A stretch of 64,000 nt of DNA, taken from NCBI GenBank assembly GCA_963693365.1, contig CAVNZM010000003.1:12648001-12712000 (forward strand), given 5' to 3'. Numbering within the stretch: the first letter of the stretch is position 1; each line of letters starts with the position of its first letter. The notes beneath the pieces were generated by a model that ran no database searches, was not told the DNA's origin, and worked only from the letters and a program-made list of their open reading frames with translations. The DNA is from Amoebidium appalachense. Taxonomy: Eukaryota; Ichthyosporea. Below, in pieces: positions 1-15,944 of the stretch. The position numbers and the translations under genes were made by a program.

Positions 1-19
1 TTTTTTCCTTTCTTCACAG

Positions 20-886
20 ACCCCCTTTGGCAACGTAGCCATCAGTATCTCATCTCCCACCAAGCCCCTCTCCACCTCCCACCTTCCAAAATGCACCATG
101 GAAAGCCCGTCAAAGGGTAGATGGGTATCGCAGGAAGCGTGCTTTCCCGAAGTTTCGGACGATTCCGACGACAATGAATTTTCAACCGATTTGCAAGAAA
201 TCCCCCCGTGCAGGGGTGGAAACGAGAGAATGCGAGTGGTTGACGCATCGGTGTGGGTCCCATATGAATGTAGGATGAAATATATTTCTCCGGATGAATT
301 TGCGAGAAAGGCGGTGGAGGCTGGGGAGACTCGAATCGCGCTCTTGGGGGATAGCCGATCGTACAACCTGTGGTTGGTTTTGTCTCAGTTTCTGAAAAAT
401 CCCCGGATTGAGGACGATGGAATTATGAGCAAAGAGGTGGGTACGAAAACTGCACACGTCGCGTGTGCACGCATCTCGCAGGAGAAGAGTGAGGGAGAGA
501 GGGGGAGGGGGGGGGGGGGGAGGGGGGGGGGGGGAGGGGAAGGGGGGAGGGAGGAAAGGGAGGTACATACTTAAGCCAACAACACTCCCACACACACAAC
601 CACGCACACACAAACGCGTCAACCCCCCCCCCCCCCCCCCCCCTCCCCACCACCACCACCACCACACACGCACACGCACACACACACACACGCACACACA
701 CACGTGTGCGCAAAGCACACAGGTCCAAACTCGGACATGGCCAACGCACAAAAGCATTCACACAAGCACACGTACGCACCAGTAAGCACGAACACACACG
801 CATGCACACACATACAAACCCAAGCACACACTCTCCCATGCACAAGCATGCAGGCACGTGCGCTTGCGCGCCCACACACACACACG

Positions 887-982
<96 letters not shown>

Positions 983-2293
983 AACACACGTGTGCACTCA
1001 CAAACGACACACACACACACGCAAGAACCGTTACAAACAGGCATGCAATTTCTCTCCGTAATCAGAACCATGCAGGCACGCACACACACATAAACATACA
1101 CGCACTAATAAACACACATGAACACATACACACATCTGAAAGCGCGGTCACACATACACAAGCAGGAGCATACATACAGATGCACACAGCCAGAGACTCT
1201 ATCCTCCCCTCCCCCCCTCCCCCCTCTCCCTCCCCCTCCCCTCCCCTCCCCCCCAAAGAAACACACACGAGTATAAATCAGTGTATCTTTGTTTGTCCAT
1301 ATGGTGGCTGTTGAGGGTTGGGGCGGAAGGGTGGGCAGGGCACAAGTACATATAAGGAGCGTGAGGAGAAGGGAGGATAGAGAGGGATGCAGAGAGGGAG
1401 GGAGAAGGAGACATGCACCTAATGAGGGGGAGAAAGGGAGAGAAAGAAACTCGGAGAGAAGATGGTAGAGAGAGAGAGAGAGAGAGAGAGGCAGCGGGAG
1501 AGGGAGCCATGCGAGGGACAAGCGGAGAGTCGGAGGCCCGGAGATACATATTCGACATCACAGGAACAAAGGTAGCAGATCATGTTAAAAGGAGACGTTT
1601 CCAACATATGGCAAACCGTCGATACAAATGTGAGTGACTCTGATACCAATTACTATTTCAGGATTTTGACTACTTCAGTGATCGGCATTTCGGAATCAAG
1701 ACGGATTACGCAGGCAAGAGGGTCGATTACAACTCATACACGGCGAGAAACATAACGGTGAACTTTTTCGAAGCGTTTGGTTCGGCGCCCCAATTTACAC
1801 AATTCCCCTGTATGGAACCCCCCCGCATAGTGAATGACGATTACACAGCTTCACGGGCGTGCGGGAACCTGTCGTCGAAAATGGACGCTTTGTTTTCGGT
1901 GGAGCCGTCGGAGCAACACGACGTGCTAATCGTACAAGATGGGGGGGTTCATGAAATGTTTCACAGTTTTTCCGAATCGTGGCACACTTGGCAAGTGCAT
2001 AACATGATTTCCACGATCAAGGAGAAATTCAGGGGGAAACGCGTAATTTACATGACTGTCCCGGCAGCAATGACGCAGAAATTTCTTTCCGGATATGCCG
2101 TGAGATCGGCTTATCATCAATGGAGATTAGCGCAGATCGGCCGAAAATGACGGCGACTAGAGGGGATCGATATTTTGATGCGGTGCATTTTTACCCTCAG
2201 TATTACTATCAGAGACCGTGGAATGAGGTGCCGATGCTTTTGGTGCATGAACTGGCGCAGGATTTGGTAAATCGCATGTATGCATGGGAGTAG
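20..2293 (+). CDS. SGNH/PC-esterase family protein, 3' part of a spliced gene, with a frameshift
   Basis: Exon 20-436 follows an intron end (cttcacag at 12-19) and is open from its first base; its donor GAG|GTGGGT at 437 and the acceptor atttcag ending at 1661 join in phase 0 to exon 1662-2293. The joined protein has a W-x-P-x-C segment, then LLGDSRSYNLW (the GDS nucleophile block of PC-esterase/NXPE/PMR5-type proteins), and a C-terminal RYFDAVHFYP (the D-x-x-H pair). These families are predicted esterases or acyltransferases acting on glycans, usually in the secretory pathway. Within the second exon the frame ends in TGA at 2148-2150 just after an A run, and the D-x-x-H block continues in another frame to TAG at 2291-2293; one more A in the run would restore the frame. 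That is either a sequencing error or a real lesion. The N-terminal part lies before the window. Confidence 0.68.
437..1661 (+). other. Intron filled with microsatellites
   Basis: GT-AG intron of the PC-esterase gene, 1.2 kb. It holds a G-rich tract (about 482-560), a poly-C run near 625-650, (CA)n at 660-905, (GA)n at 925-985, a polypyrimidine tract near 1200-1255 and a second (GA)n near 1466-1490. Open frames across it are repeat translations such as poly-His-Thr and are not genes. Confidence 0.7.
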
Positions 2294-6741
<4,448 letters not shown>

Positions 6742-7911
6742 CTACATGACTTTAGCCAACTCCTCCTGCACAAATGCCGCCAGTTCAGGGTTGTTCTTTG
6801 CTGGGTGGGACTTCGCGTGGCTGATGAATTGATCCTTGGCAAGAAAACCCCGCCCACACACCTTGCACTTGTAACCGCGCTGGATCGCCGAATGTTTCTC
6901 CTCAACATGCTGCATGAGCTGACGCATGTATGTGAACGTTTCGCGGCAATACGGCGCCACACACCCATATTTCCCCGTGTGTTTCTGGTGGTGCACCGCG
7001 AGCGCGCTTAGCTGGTCAAAAGACGCCCAGCACGTAACATGGATGCAAACGAACTTAGCATCCTTGGCATGTTCCTGCATGTGCTTGTTCAGCGCTTCCT
7101 GGTCTGGGAATGTCTTCGAGCATCCGGTCTTACCACACTTGTAGGGCATGTATCTCTCGTGCCATTTCAAGTGTCTGTTCAACGCCCCCTGTGTTTCGAA
7201 ACCCGCCTGGCAACCAGGCTCGCTGCATTTGAACGCCGATTGGCTCATGTTCGGGTGGGTCTTTGCGTGTGCCGCCAACTCCGGCTGGGTAGGAAACTCC
7301 TTTCCACAGTTCGGTAAAAGACACTTGAACACACGGTTTGCCGCGTGTGCAACAACATTAGGAGCACGACGGATTTCCGGGATTTCACCGACTTCATCCT
7401 TGCATTTGTGAAGCGCGCACGAGTGCTGGGTACCGCCTGGGTGGGTCCTCTGGAAGTGCTCAATGGCTGCGTTCGTGTTTGGAAGAACGGCGACGCAGTT
7501 TGGGAACATGCAGAAGTAAGGTTTTTTGTTCCTGTGTGCTTTGAACTGATGTTCCGCCAACAGGTAGTAGTGCTGGAAGGACATGCGGCAGTCACGGCAA
7601 TTATAAGGCATAAGCCCCTCGTGTGACTGTAAATGCTTCAAAACATCACCCGCACGCTGTAACTGCTCGTCACATCCCATACGGCAAAACGCAAAATCGT
7701 CCGTTCCGTGCACCCTCCACAGATGTTCCATAACATGGTCCGGGGGGCCGTAGCCGCTATTGTCCGCATCCGGGCAGTCTTTGCGTGCGCATTGGTACAT
7801 GAAATTTGCATTGTTTGGCTCTTCACCCCTGTGATCTTCACAGAGATGTTGGATGACTTCGCTGGCGCGAACAAACACCCATGTGCACTCACTTCGAGGG
7901 CAGCGGTACAT
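6742..7911 (-). CDS. C2H2 zinc-finger protein with about eleven fingers
   Basis: A single open frame of 389 residues if translation starts at the ATG at 7909-7911, directly before the first finger; the frame is open further upstream, but that part is not finger-like. Fingers are mostly C-x4-C-x12-H-x3-4-H, the spacing common in TFIIIA-like and other general zinc-finger proteins, with linkers that are not the TGEKP type. One unit (around residues 180-215) has lost its histidine pair, and finger 2 has a long insert. The role is probably DNA or RNA binding in the nucleus. The coding frame is free of the poly-C tracts that surround it. A TFIIIA identity is possible from finger number and spacing but cannot be shown. 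Confidence 0.72.
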   Translation of the reverse strand: MYRCPRSECTWVFVRASEVIQHLCEDHRGEEPNNANFMYQCARKDCPDADNSGYGPPDHVMEHLWRVHGTDDFAFCRMGCDEQLQRAGDVLKHLQSHEGLMPYNCRDCRMSFQHYYLLAEHQFKAHRNKKPYFCMFPNCVAVLPNTNAAIEHFQRTHPGGTQHSCALHKCKDEVGEIPEIRRAPNVVAHAANRVFKCLLPNCGKEFPTQPELAAHAKTHPNMSQSAFKCSEPGCQAGFETQGALNRHLKWHERYMPYKCGKTGCSKTFPDQEALNKHMQEHAKDAKFVCIHVTCWASFDQLSALAVHHQKHTGKYGCVAPYCRETFTYMRQLMQHVEEKHSAIQRGYKCKVCGRGFLAKDQFISHAKSHPAKNNPELAAFVQEELAKVM

Positions 7912-8421
7912 GTTGGCTTGTGTCGAGCGAGAGTGAAAGAATGAAACGTTAATAACGTGTGAAATTCGTACACGTGTGATCCTGGGGCAAGAAAGAGAGT
8001 AACAGAGAGAGAGTTCTAGTTCAGCTGGTGTTGTTGTTGATGTTTCGGCTATACACGAGAGTGTATGAAGGGAGACAGAGCGGACAGGTAAAGAAAAGTC
8101 AAGAAGACCTGCTCTATCCAAAAAAAACTTCAAAAAAAGGTAAGCTGACAAAAGCACCAAAAAATCTAGGATCGCTTGGCTGTATAACTACGCCGATTAT
8201 TCTCCGGTTTTTCATGTACCCGTGTCCTTTTGCACCGTCCAGAAACGGTTGAAGTTAACGTTGCGGCGGCTGCGCTTTGCTTTGCTGTTTGCGAAGCCTT
8301 GAAGCGCGATTCTTTCCGCCAACCGTCATGTGCTATATTTAGAGCGTAACCCTATTTTTAGCGCTAGCCTTGGGCGATTTGTCTCGCCCGGAATATCCCC
8401 CCCCCCCTCCCCCCCTCCCCT

Positions 8422-8462
<41 letters not shown>

Positions 8463-8469
8463 ACACACA

Positions 8470-8504
<35 letters not shown>

Positions 8505-9560
8505 AAAAACCGGAAGAACCACTAGACACTGCAGATGCGTTTTCAATGGCTTCATTGTAAAGGCAACTCTCAAGGATTATAGACGCACAAAGAAAATTAA
8601 CTTCGGGGCGCCAGATCGGTGGGCTCTGGAGTTATTTGAGCGGCATCGCTATACGTAACAGAAGTTCCTGATCTACGGCTAATCGCAATCTAGAATTTGA
8701 CCGAATCAATTTTTGTGGCTCACAGATTACGTAATCATCAGCACAGGACTCAATCGGACACTGAACACGAAATCGGGGTTTACACACTTTTTATTGCGTG
8801 GACATTGCCAGAGGCCCAGCCACATTCGACGGCCTACTGCGTTTTCCAGCACAGCCAATCAAATGCAGCCAGTGACATATGCACATGCTAGGCAACAATG
8901 AGCGCCATCGTAGTATCTGACACCCCTATTACATATTATGGGTAAGCAGATGCTAGATATCGGTAGCTCCGACAGAAAGTTAAGGCACCGGATCACAATA
9001 TCATACTGTGCAGCATTAATAAGGTGATCTAGGATAGTCATCTTAAAACGGATATATTGAGGAAGAGAGGAAGAAAAGAGAATAAAACATTAGCTAACAG
9101 GTTGCATTTATTGATAGATATGCAGCCGCGAGTAAACCGCCCCCCACACATATTACACATACGAGCAGGAGACACCAGAAACCGATTACACCGCCAAGCC
9201 ATAATCATCTTTGCGTTTTTACACCACACCACATTACGAATAAACGAATCTATGTATGAACGAGACTCTCTAACCGTATCCGCCATATAGGCTACTAGTA
9301 GTTGGTGTTTTTGTGGTCCTAACACCGGAAGGGACTCAACACGTAGAGTAAAAAGATATCTATCAGCCATAGACTTGAAACTATTCATATTCACACTATG
9401 ATCTAGCCGTACCTCCGGGGGGGTCGCCAGCCATTCCACATAGCGCTCGGCAATGGGCAGAGACGATGGGGAAGGGAAGAGGTAGAGGGGCGAATCCGGC
9501 GGGGATGCGTGTAGCCGGAAGAGCGGGTGGTCCGGGGCACAAGCGGACAGGCGGGTGATG
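7912..9560. other. Intergenic DNA with poly-C and poly-A tracts
   Basis: Upstream region of the zinc-finger gene. It has a C-rich run at about 8398-8460 followed by (CA)n and a poly-A run to 8509. A CCAAT-like word occurs near 8853. From 8575 to 9560 the sequence is ordinary AT-rich DNA with no supported gene. Confidence 0.5.
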
Positions 9561-9850
9561 TTTTAGATTTTGTCCTGGTGCAGAGACTAGCGATCTTGCT
9601 AGCCTTGAGATCACAACCTAACCACTGCCGATGGTTGTGATGACGCCAGTAAAGGCGTGCTGGCTTTTACCCCAGCGAGAAGAGGATGAGAAAAAGATGA
9701 TCCCGACGGGATTTGAACCCGCGACCCCTCTATCTCCGGTCGAGTGCTCTACCAACTGAGCTACGAGATCGGTTAAGATCTCGCAGGCCACCAGCCGATC
9801 ATGATCTGATTCATGCGATCGGACTGGATAACGATACCATCTTCCAACAT
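9561..9850 (-). mobile_element. 5'-truncated LINE copy (tail only)
   Basis: This 290-base stretch is nearly identical to 9969-10258, the 3' end of the LINE just to its right. It starts with the same TTTTAGATTTTGTCCTGG end, contains the tRNA-like unit, and runs into the LINE coding 3' end before stopping at CTTCCAACAT. It is therefore a short, 5'-truncated copy of the same element or a SINE sharing its tail. A 38-base tandem duplication (9842-9879 and 9880-9917) follows its truncated end. Confidence 0.75.
9699..9770 (-). repeat. tRNA-like unit in the truncated LINE copy
   Basis: On the minus strand this reads as a 72-base tRNA-like sequence: TAGCTCAGTTGGTAGAGC (pol III A box and D arm) and GGGTTCAAATCCC (B box and T arm), with acceptor ends GATCTCG and CGGGATC. 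The anticodon stem has a mismatch and base 33 is not T, so it is probably a repeat component rather than a working tRNA gene. Confidence 0.7.
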
Positions 9851-10106
9851 CCCCACTCAGGACGAATCGCAGAATCAGGTTCCAACATCCCCACTCAGGA
9901 CGAATCGCAGAATCAGGTTAGGGTGGACTGCCCCCTCAGTCCCCACTGAATCCCTGTTCATGCTACCATTTTAGATTTTGTCCTGGTGCAGAGACTAGCG
10001 ATCTTGCTAGCCTTGAGATCACAACCTAACCACTGCCGATGGTTGTGATGACGCCAGTAAAGGCGTGCTGGCTTTTACCCCAGCGAGAAGAGGATGAGAA
10101 AAAGAT

Positions 10107-10178
10107 GATCCCGACGGGATTTGAACCCGCGACCCCTCTATCTCCGGTCGAGTGCTCTACCAACTGAGCTACGTGATC
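10107..10178 (-). repeat. tRNA-like unit in the LINE 3' UTR
   Basis: Same 72-base unit as at 9699-9770, differing at few positions (acceptor GATCACG instead of GATCTCG). It begins two bases after the TAA stop of the reverse transcriptase frame. A and B boxes of an internal pol III promoter are intact. Confidence 0.75.
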
Positions 10179-10180
10179 GG

Positions 10181-12205
10181 TTAAGATCTCGCAGGCCACC
10201 AGCCGATCATGATCTGATTCATGCGATCGGACTGGATAACGATACCATCTTCCAACATGATGTGCTCGTGAAATTTAAGGGCTAATTCGTGTACGCGTTG
10301 TGATGGTGGTGTGAGTGCGTAGAGAGAATCAAAAAGGCGTCTAGGGATAGGTGTGGAAAGACCAGTGAGAAACATACAACAAGTTGTGTAATGGAAATCA
10401 TCTAATGATTTGAGGACATTAGTAACAGTATCAGGGGGTGCCATAGCTAGTAAGGGCAACCCGCCGTATTCCGACAAAGGGCGAATATATGTGCGAAATA
10501 TACTAAGACGATTGTATAGGTGGACAGTATGAGAAAGAGTAGCAAGATACACATCCCGAAATAACCGAAGACACCTGCCTGCACTCTCCACCCGACGGTC
10601 GATCATCCGTTTGAAACATATGCCCCATTCGTCCACCGGAATCCCCAAATACTTGTATTCGATTGGGCGAGGGAGGGGACTGCCGAAAATACAAACGTCG
10701 TCCCATGCCGGTATCGATTTTGATAAAAGGGCACACTTTTTGACATTAATCTGCATATCGTTGCGCTGGCACCAATGTTCAACCACACGAATGTATTGCC
10801 GTAGTTCGAGAGGATCGGATGACATAAGCACAATATCGTCGGCAAAAAAGAGGGCGGGGGGAGCCAGGGATGGCAACCCCCCGTCAATTTGTGCCGCAGA
10901 AAGAGTGTGACAGTCGGCTAAATCATCAATATACAGGTTGAAAAGAAGAGGACTTAGCAGGGACCCTTGAAGTACCCCGCGCGTGCGGGTAAACCCTGGG
11001 GATAGCCGCCCATTAACCACCGCTCGTCCGCGTGTAAACGTAAACATAGCTTCCAGTAGCCGACCCATTTGGAATGGGACACCGCGAGTGGCCAACTTGG
11101 CCCACAGGCGAGGGAGGTCGACCGTGTCGTACGCGTTCTTAAAATCGATAAATACGAGGTGCTCGGTATCACTTTGAGTTGCATTATGTAGAGTGAGGAT
11201 TTGTGCGTAACATGAGTGTCGATGCCGAAACGCCGCCTGAAGAGGGCTCAGCTGGGAAGCCTGCTTAAGGGTGGGGTTACGGGAAAAGGCCTGTAAAAGG
11301 CCACTTTCGAATAATCGGCGAAAAACGGACGTAAGGGTGATAGGGCGAAATTCATGGATGGGACCCTGTGCAACCGTTTTCTTGATGGGAAACACTAAGG
11401 TGGCTAGCCACTCCGAGGGCACTTTACCGACATCAGAATACCAGCTAAACAACTCGCTAAGAATACATGTAAGTGGTGGCGGCGGGCCACGCTTTTCGTC
11501 TTTCTCGGGTCGGGGTGGGATGAGTACCTTAAGTAGTGCCATAGGGATGCCGTCCGGCCCGCACGCTTTGCGGGACGGGTAACGGGAGACTAACTGCCAT
11601 ACCGCATCTGGGGTAAAAAGTTCCCCCAATTCAGCCCCAAACTCAGCCGGCCCCGCTGGCCACGCCGTGTGTGGTGGTGGTGGTGTGTCGGATGGTGGAA
11701 CAAAAACAGGAGGGGGCGCCTGCCCCAGGTCCGTGGCCATACATGTCGCCGACGGGTTACGTTTAAACAGGGTGCCGTAAAAGGAATCGTTTGCAGATTC
11801 CGGGTCGGATGACGGGTCGGCCGTTATTCGAATCGAATGATCGCCGCGATCAATCTTCCGAATATTACCCAATAGCATGTGATACGGTAGAGGCTTACGT
11901 AAGGCAGCCTCCGCTCGAGGGCCGCGAGTGTGTGTAGTTCGTGCTTGTGGGTAAACTTGGGCACCTAAACAGGCATATTCACCTATGTCCCACAAGGTTT
12001 CTCGTACTGTAGACCAGACGCTATCGATGAAGGTCTGGTCGGTGCGTAGTGGGGTTTGGCGTCCATCACGCACAAGCGAAAATAGACTCGGTTGCACCGT
12101 CTGGAAAAAGAAGCGAGTGTCTGCTTGGCCGTGCTGGCTTTTAAGTTCGCGTACGTTAAGTCTGTAAGTGTGTTGTGGTGACGACGTAGAAAGGCTAAGT
12201 GTCAC
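10181..12205 (-). pseudogene. LINE ORF2 reverse transcriptase segment
   Basis: An open frame of 674 codons with no true start, continuing into the edge of an inserted DNA transposon. It shows the ordered motifs of non-LTR reverse transcriptases: a K-A-C-G-P-D-G-I-P block, FRPITL, LVFIDFKNAYDTV (first catalytic Asp), QGSLLSPLLFNLYIDDL, and FFADDIVLM (the catalytic ADD box). It would make cDNA by target-primed reverse transcription. The catalytic residues are intact, so it decayed recently or only by the upstream lesions. Confidence 0.85.
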
Positions 12206-13885
12206 AGCAAAAAAAAGTGCGAATCCGGCTCCCGATGATCCCCGATCACGAATTAAGTAAGCTATTCTGATTGGTAGACTGTAATGAGGTCTAAATATAT
12301 TCCCGATTTCGTCCGGAATTCTTCCCGACTACGCCAATTTGACCCGGCCCGAATCAATGTGATGCCATGTGCGGCCTAACGGTCACACCAAACAAGAAAA
12401 AGACTTGCAAGTATCGGTCGAGTGCAACCACTCGCGCGCATTTAGTAGCAAAGATTCCTAGACAGCAGCTGGTCGTCAAAGACAACCGTTGGCAAGGTTT
12501 GGTGTAAAGAAACAGGCGACTCTAAACTCGCTTGCACGCATTTGCTTTTGTCTTTTGTTTGGTGAGATTGCTGCGGCTCCATCTACAACTTGCATACACA
12601 GCAGTGGGCCGTGGCCCAAGACTGCGTAGAATAGTAGTTGGTGTTTTTAAGCATATTGTTTTCGGGCAGGCAGGAGTTTGAGTCTGGAAAAACGGAGCTA
12701 TGCGCCACAGGCAAGGTGAGTTTTTTTTTTTAATAACCTCATCTTCAAGAACCCTCTGACTTACATACTAGGCTTTTTGTCTCGTGAGGTCACACGGCAA
12801 GAAGGATACAACCTAAAACTTGTAAGCGCTTCTGTGCTTGCCTTGGTCGAACTTGGGCGTCCACGTCCAGCCGTGCATACTTAGGCATCTGTATATCCTC
12901 GAGCCTTTGTTGCTCTGTTATTAGTTTAACAATTCTTCTTGCAATCTATCTATGCTGCATCAGTATTACAGAGAAGGCCACGTTGTGTAACTTGCCTCCT
13001 TTTTGACCTTATATAACACCGTACCCCTAGGTTCTAAAAGTCTCTTCCCCATCGCAGGTCCTTGAACCTGCTACTGTGACTTTGCCAAGTTCGGGTTTTG
13101 TGAGCGGCTCTAACAGGTAAGCCAAGGCATCACTGGCAGCATGGTAAAGTATAGGGGTAAGATGGATGTTGTGTAGTTGACTGTATCCGGTTCCACACCT
13201 ACTGGTACTCAAATTAAAGAGTCGAAACACAGCCCATTATCTGCGTTAGAATAATGGTTAACACACGTGCACATAGGTGTGCAGGTGAACGGTTTGCTAA
13301 CCTAGCTATATACTTCTATGGCTCCCCACGACTACTTAGCTATAGCCTCTTCATGCTTGCAACCTGGTGTTGCTCATACTAGGGTTTTGTGTGCCAAACC
13401 CTTCTGTCTGCTTTTATATATATTGTGAGTGCTTTCTACCCAGCTGAATAGCCGTTGTTGGGCTGTTCCAGGCTCCAGGCATCACACCTTGCATCACACT
13501 GTGTGTGATGACGAAGAACATGACTTGACACCACACTGTGTGTGGTACGAGTAAAAAAGTAAAGGCGCGAGCTAGTCACGGTGTACTTCAGCTTTCTTGC
13601 AGTTGCCTTCTTTTGTACTTAACTTTGGGTTAAGTTCCAGTATCGAAAGGGCAGGAAGTAGGTAAGGGCAGGTCGGGAAGGAATCGGGGTGTCCCGGTCA
13701 CGGGCGTGATCGGGATTTTTTTTGCGAATCAGGGTGTGATCGGTATCAAAAAATCGGGGTGTAATCAGGCTAATTTCATCCCGATCACGTCGCTAATTAC
13801 GAATCGGGTTTCCCGATTTTGCCCCGATTCTCATATGGTGATCAGGCCTTAATCGGGACACAGATTCGCATCTTTTTTCGCTGTG
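12203..13885. mobile_element. Non-autonomous DNA transposon with terminal inverted repeats
   Basis: The ends match in inverted orientation: CACAGC then an A run then GCGAATC at 12203-12223, and its reverse complement GATTCGC, T run, GCTGTG at 13863-13885. Both ends carry many CCCGAT/ATCGGG subterminal motifs. No transposase frame is visible inside. It separates the endonuclease and reverse transcriptase halves of the LINE. A target-site duplication could not be defined with confidence, so the superfamily (hAT-like termini would be one option) is open. Confidence 0.65.
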
Positions 13886-13899
13886 TGTAGTGCGAAAGA

Positions 13900-14525
13900 C
13901 TATAGGTAGGTGGTCTGACGGTGGGGGGTGTAGGTTGTGGTGTATGTGTAACTTAAGGTGCAAGGACCAGAGGCTGCCCCCCAGTCCGTGCGGTGTTCTT
14001 GTACTACAGATGGAAGAGTAAGGCGTAAGGCTGTAACAAAAGTGTGAAAGGTTGGCGTGGGTGGGTGGTTGGGTTTAAGTAGGGCCTGTGGGTGGCCGTG
14101 TAGGGGGTGTGGGGTGGTAATTAGCGGGCTATTAAAGTCTCCTAACACTAGTGTGGGGTTATGTGGGGCGATGGTGTTAAGTTCGTGTTTAAGTGCTAGC
14201 AGTGGAAGGCTAGGTGGAAAATAAACAAAAGTGCATATATGGCCACAAACTGAGATGGTGAGTGTGTGTATTGTACGTGCTATAACTGAACAGTGGTTAA
14301 CAAAGTGGTAGGCGGCGATGAACACTATGCCGGAGTGAGGCTTGTGGCCCACAGGCTGAGTACTAACTCGCCCACGAGCCGTCCAGACCGACGGAGTGTG
14401 GCGTGGTCTCGCCACCACGTTTCTGCGACAACAATAAACGGGAACTCCTGTTGGGGTAACGAAAGAAGAAACTGTGCTTTACTCTTATTTAGACTACGAG
14501 CATTCCAGAAAAGAAAGGAGAGCAT
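13900..14525 (-). pseudogene. LINE ORF2 endonuclease-like segment, frameshifted
   Basis: Starts at the ATG at 14523-14525, two bases past the end of ORF1. The first frame reads like the N-terminus of an exonuclease-endonuclease-phosphatase domain (FWNARSL, then VVAETWW with the metal-binding Glu). Near 14350 the frame shifts to one containing LVLGDFNSP, the typical Asp-Asn block of that domain. It ends at a TAG at 13900-13902, just outside the DNA transposon. In a live element it would nick target DNA. Confidence 0.65.
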
Positions 14526-14527
14526 GC

Positions 14528-15652
14528 TTACTGGGAGTTGGCTGGTGCGGCGGTGGGGTCGTAGGGCTTGCTGAAGACCTGCACGTGTTGAGCCTCCCAG
14601 TAGGCACGCACCTCAGCTGCTGTTTTGGCCCGGCTGTCGTGTGCCGGGTAAAGTGTGGCTGCCTTGACAGCCCATGCGTGGGCGTTGGCCATTCTTGCAA
14701 GCACCCGGCGTTGCCAAGAGGCCCGGGCAGCGGCCTCTGCATCAGCACGGTTAAGTGTGGTGTTGTAGGGAGCCGTAGGATCGAAGTCTGCGAGAAAGGT
14801 GGCGTCGGTAGCACGTTGGATGATGTTTATGAGGGTATCACGGTAGCCGGCACGCACAATGAACACTGTGTAGCGACGGCCAATGAAGAGCATGTCGGGA
14901 ATCATTCGGTTGAGGACACCGAGGGTGTAAAGACGGTCACGCATGGTGCTGATGTTGGCCGGCACCATGGTGAAGGCTGCAGTGGTCAACTCGGACTCGT
15001 CGGTACCCTGAGGGGCAGGGTCAGACGCCACCCGAGGGCGGCGGGTTGGGTGCAGTGCTGACGCTGCGGCAAGGGCTGCCAAAGCCTGGGTAGCCCCGTG
15101 GGTCTGGGCCACCGACTCGGCATACGTTTGGACTTTCTCGGACACGTACACGGTCTTGGCGTCCACCGTAGTGCGGTACACCTTAGGATTCGTGGTGGGT
15201 ATGAACTTGGGAGACCCCGGGGGGGTGGGTAACCCATCGGGGGCTGCCTGTGCTGCAGGGGCCGGGCCCGCGTGGGCAGGGCCGGTGGGGGTTGCCCGGT
15301 CAGCTTCCAGCTGCCGTAAGCGCGTCTCCATTTGCTGAACAAGGAGGTCTGTGTGGTCCTGTTTGGCTTTATACTCAGCTACTTGGGTTGTTAAGTCGGA
15401 GACTTGGGTGCGGAGCTGCTCATGATGCGCCATAAGTTTGAGCACGGATTTCCTAGCCTTCTCGGGTATCAAGTGCAGTTGTTCTTTCGTAATAAAACTA
15501 CTTGCTGGCGGCACGGCCGGTGGCGCTTTAACCTCGGGAAAGGGAACCTGTTCCGCTCGGCTCAGTTTAGTTAGCCTCTTATCTGGGGATTCTCCTTCCC
15601 GTGTATCACGTTTGCGGCTCCCAGGCGGTGTCCCAGGAGGGTCCGGGGACAA
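14528..15652 (-). CDS. LINE ORF1 protein (nucleic-acid chaperone-like), start uncertain
   Basis: Open frame of 374 codons upstream of ORF2. There is no ATG at its 5' limit, and the frame runs up to sequence next to a (TC)n array, so the true start may be lost. The protein is Pro/Lys-rich at the start, has a predicted coiled coil around residues 60-125, a Pro/Ala-rich middle, and a C-terminal Ala/Arg-rich region. No zinc knuckles are present. Position and layout support an ORF1 (RNA-binding) role; homology was not recognized. Confidence 0.55.
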   Translation of the reverse strand: MSPDPPGTPPGSRKRDTREGESPDKRLTKLSRAEQVPFPEVKAPPAVPPASSFITKEQLHLIPEKARKSVLKLMAHHEQLRTQVSDLTTQVAEYKAKQDHTDLLVQQMETRLRQLEADRATPTGPAHAGPAPAAQAAPDGLPTPPGSPKFIPTTNPKVYRTTVDAKTVYVSEKVQTYAESVAQTHGATQALAALAAASALHPTRRPRVASDPAPQGTDESELTTAAFTMVPANISTMRDRLYTLGVLNRMIPDMLFIGRRYTVFIVRAGYRDTLINIIQRATDATFLADFDPTAPYNTTLNRADAEAAARASWQRRVLARMANAHAWAVKAATLYPAHDSRAKTAAEVRAYWEAQHVQVFSKPYDPTAAPANSQ

Positions 15653-15750
15653 GGATGCTGTTGGAATACGTCACCATGTATGACAGCAAGAGCCTTGAAG
15701 TATGTATGTGTCCTAGCTTGTTTGTATTCGTGTCTGCTTTCCCTCTTTGT

Positions 15751-15944
<194 letters not shown>

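Larger units (their letters stand above)
9969..15652 (-). mobile_element. Non-LTR retrotransposon (LINE), defective, with tRNA-like 3' UTR
   Basis: Read on the minus strand: ORF1 (15652-14528), an ORF2 start two bases later with an endonuclease-like segment (14525-13900), a 1.7 kb DNA transposon insertion (13885-12203), reverse transcriptase (12205-10181), then a 3' UTR with a tRNA-like unit ending near 9969. The endonuclease has a frameshift near 14350 and an in-frame stop, so this copy is dead. Its 5' side abuts a long (TC)n array. Clade is not assigned. Confidence 0.75.

Noticed and set aside
9699-10178. Two functional tRNA genes
   Set aside because: The anticodon stem is mismatched, base 33 is not T, and both are inside copies of the same retroelement tail.
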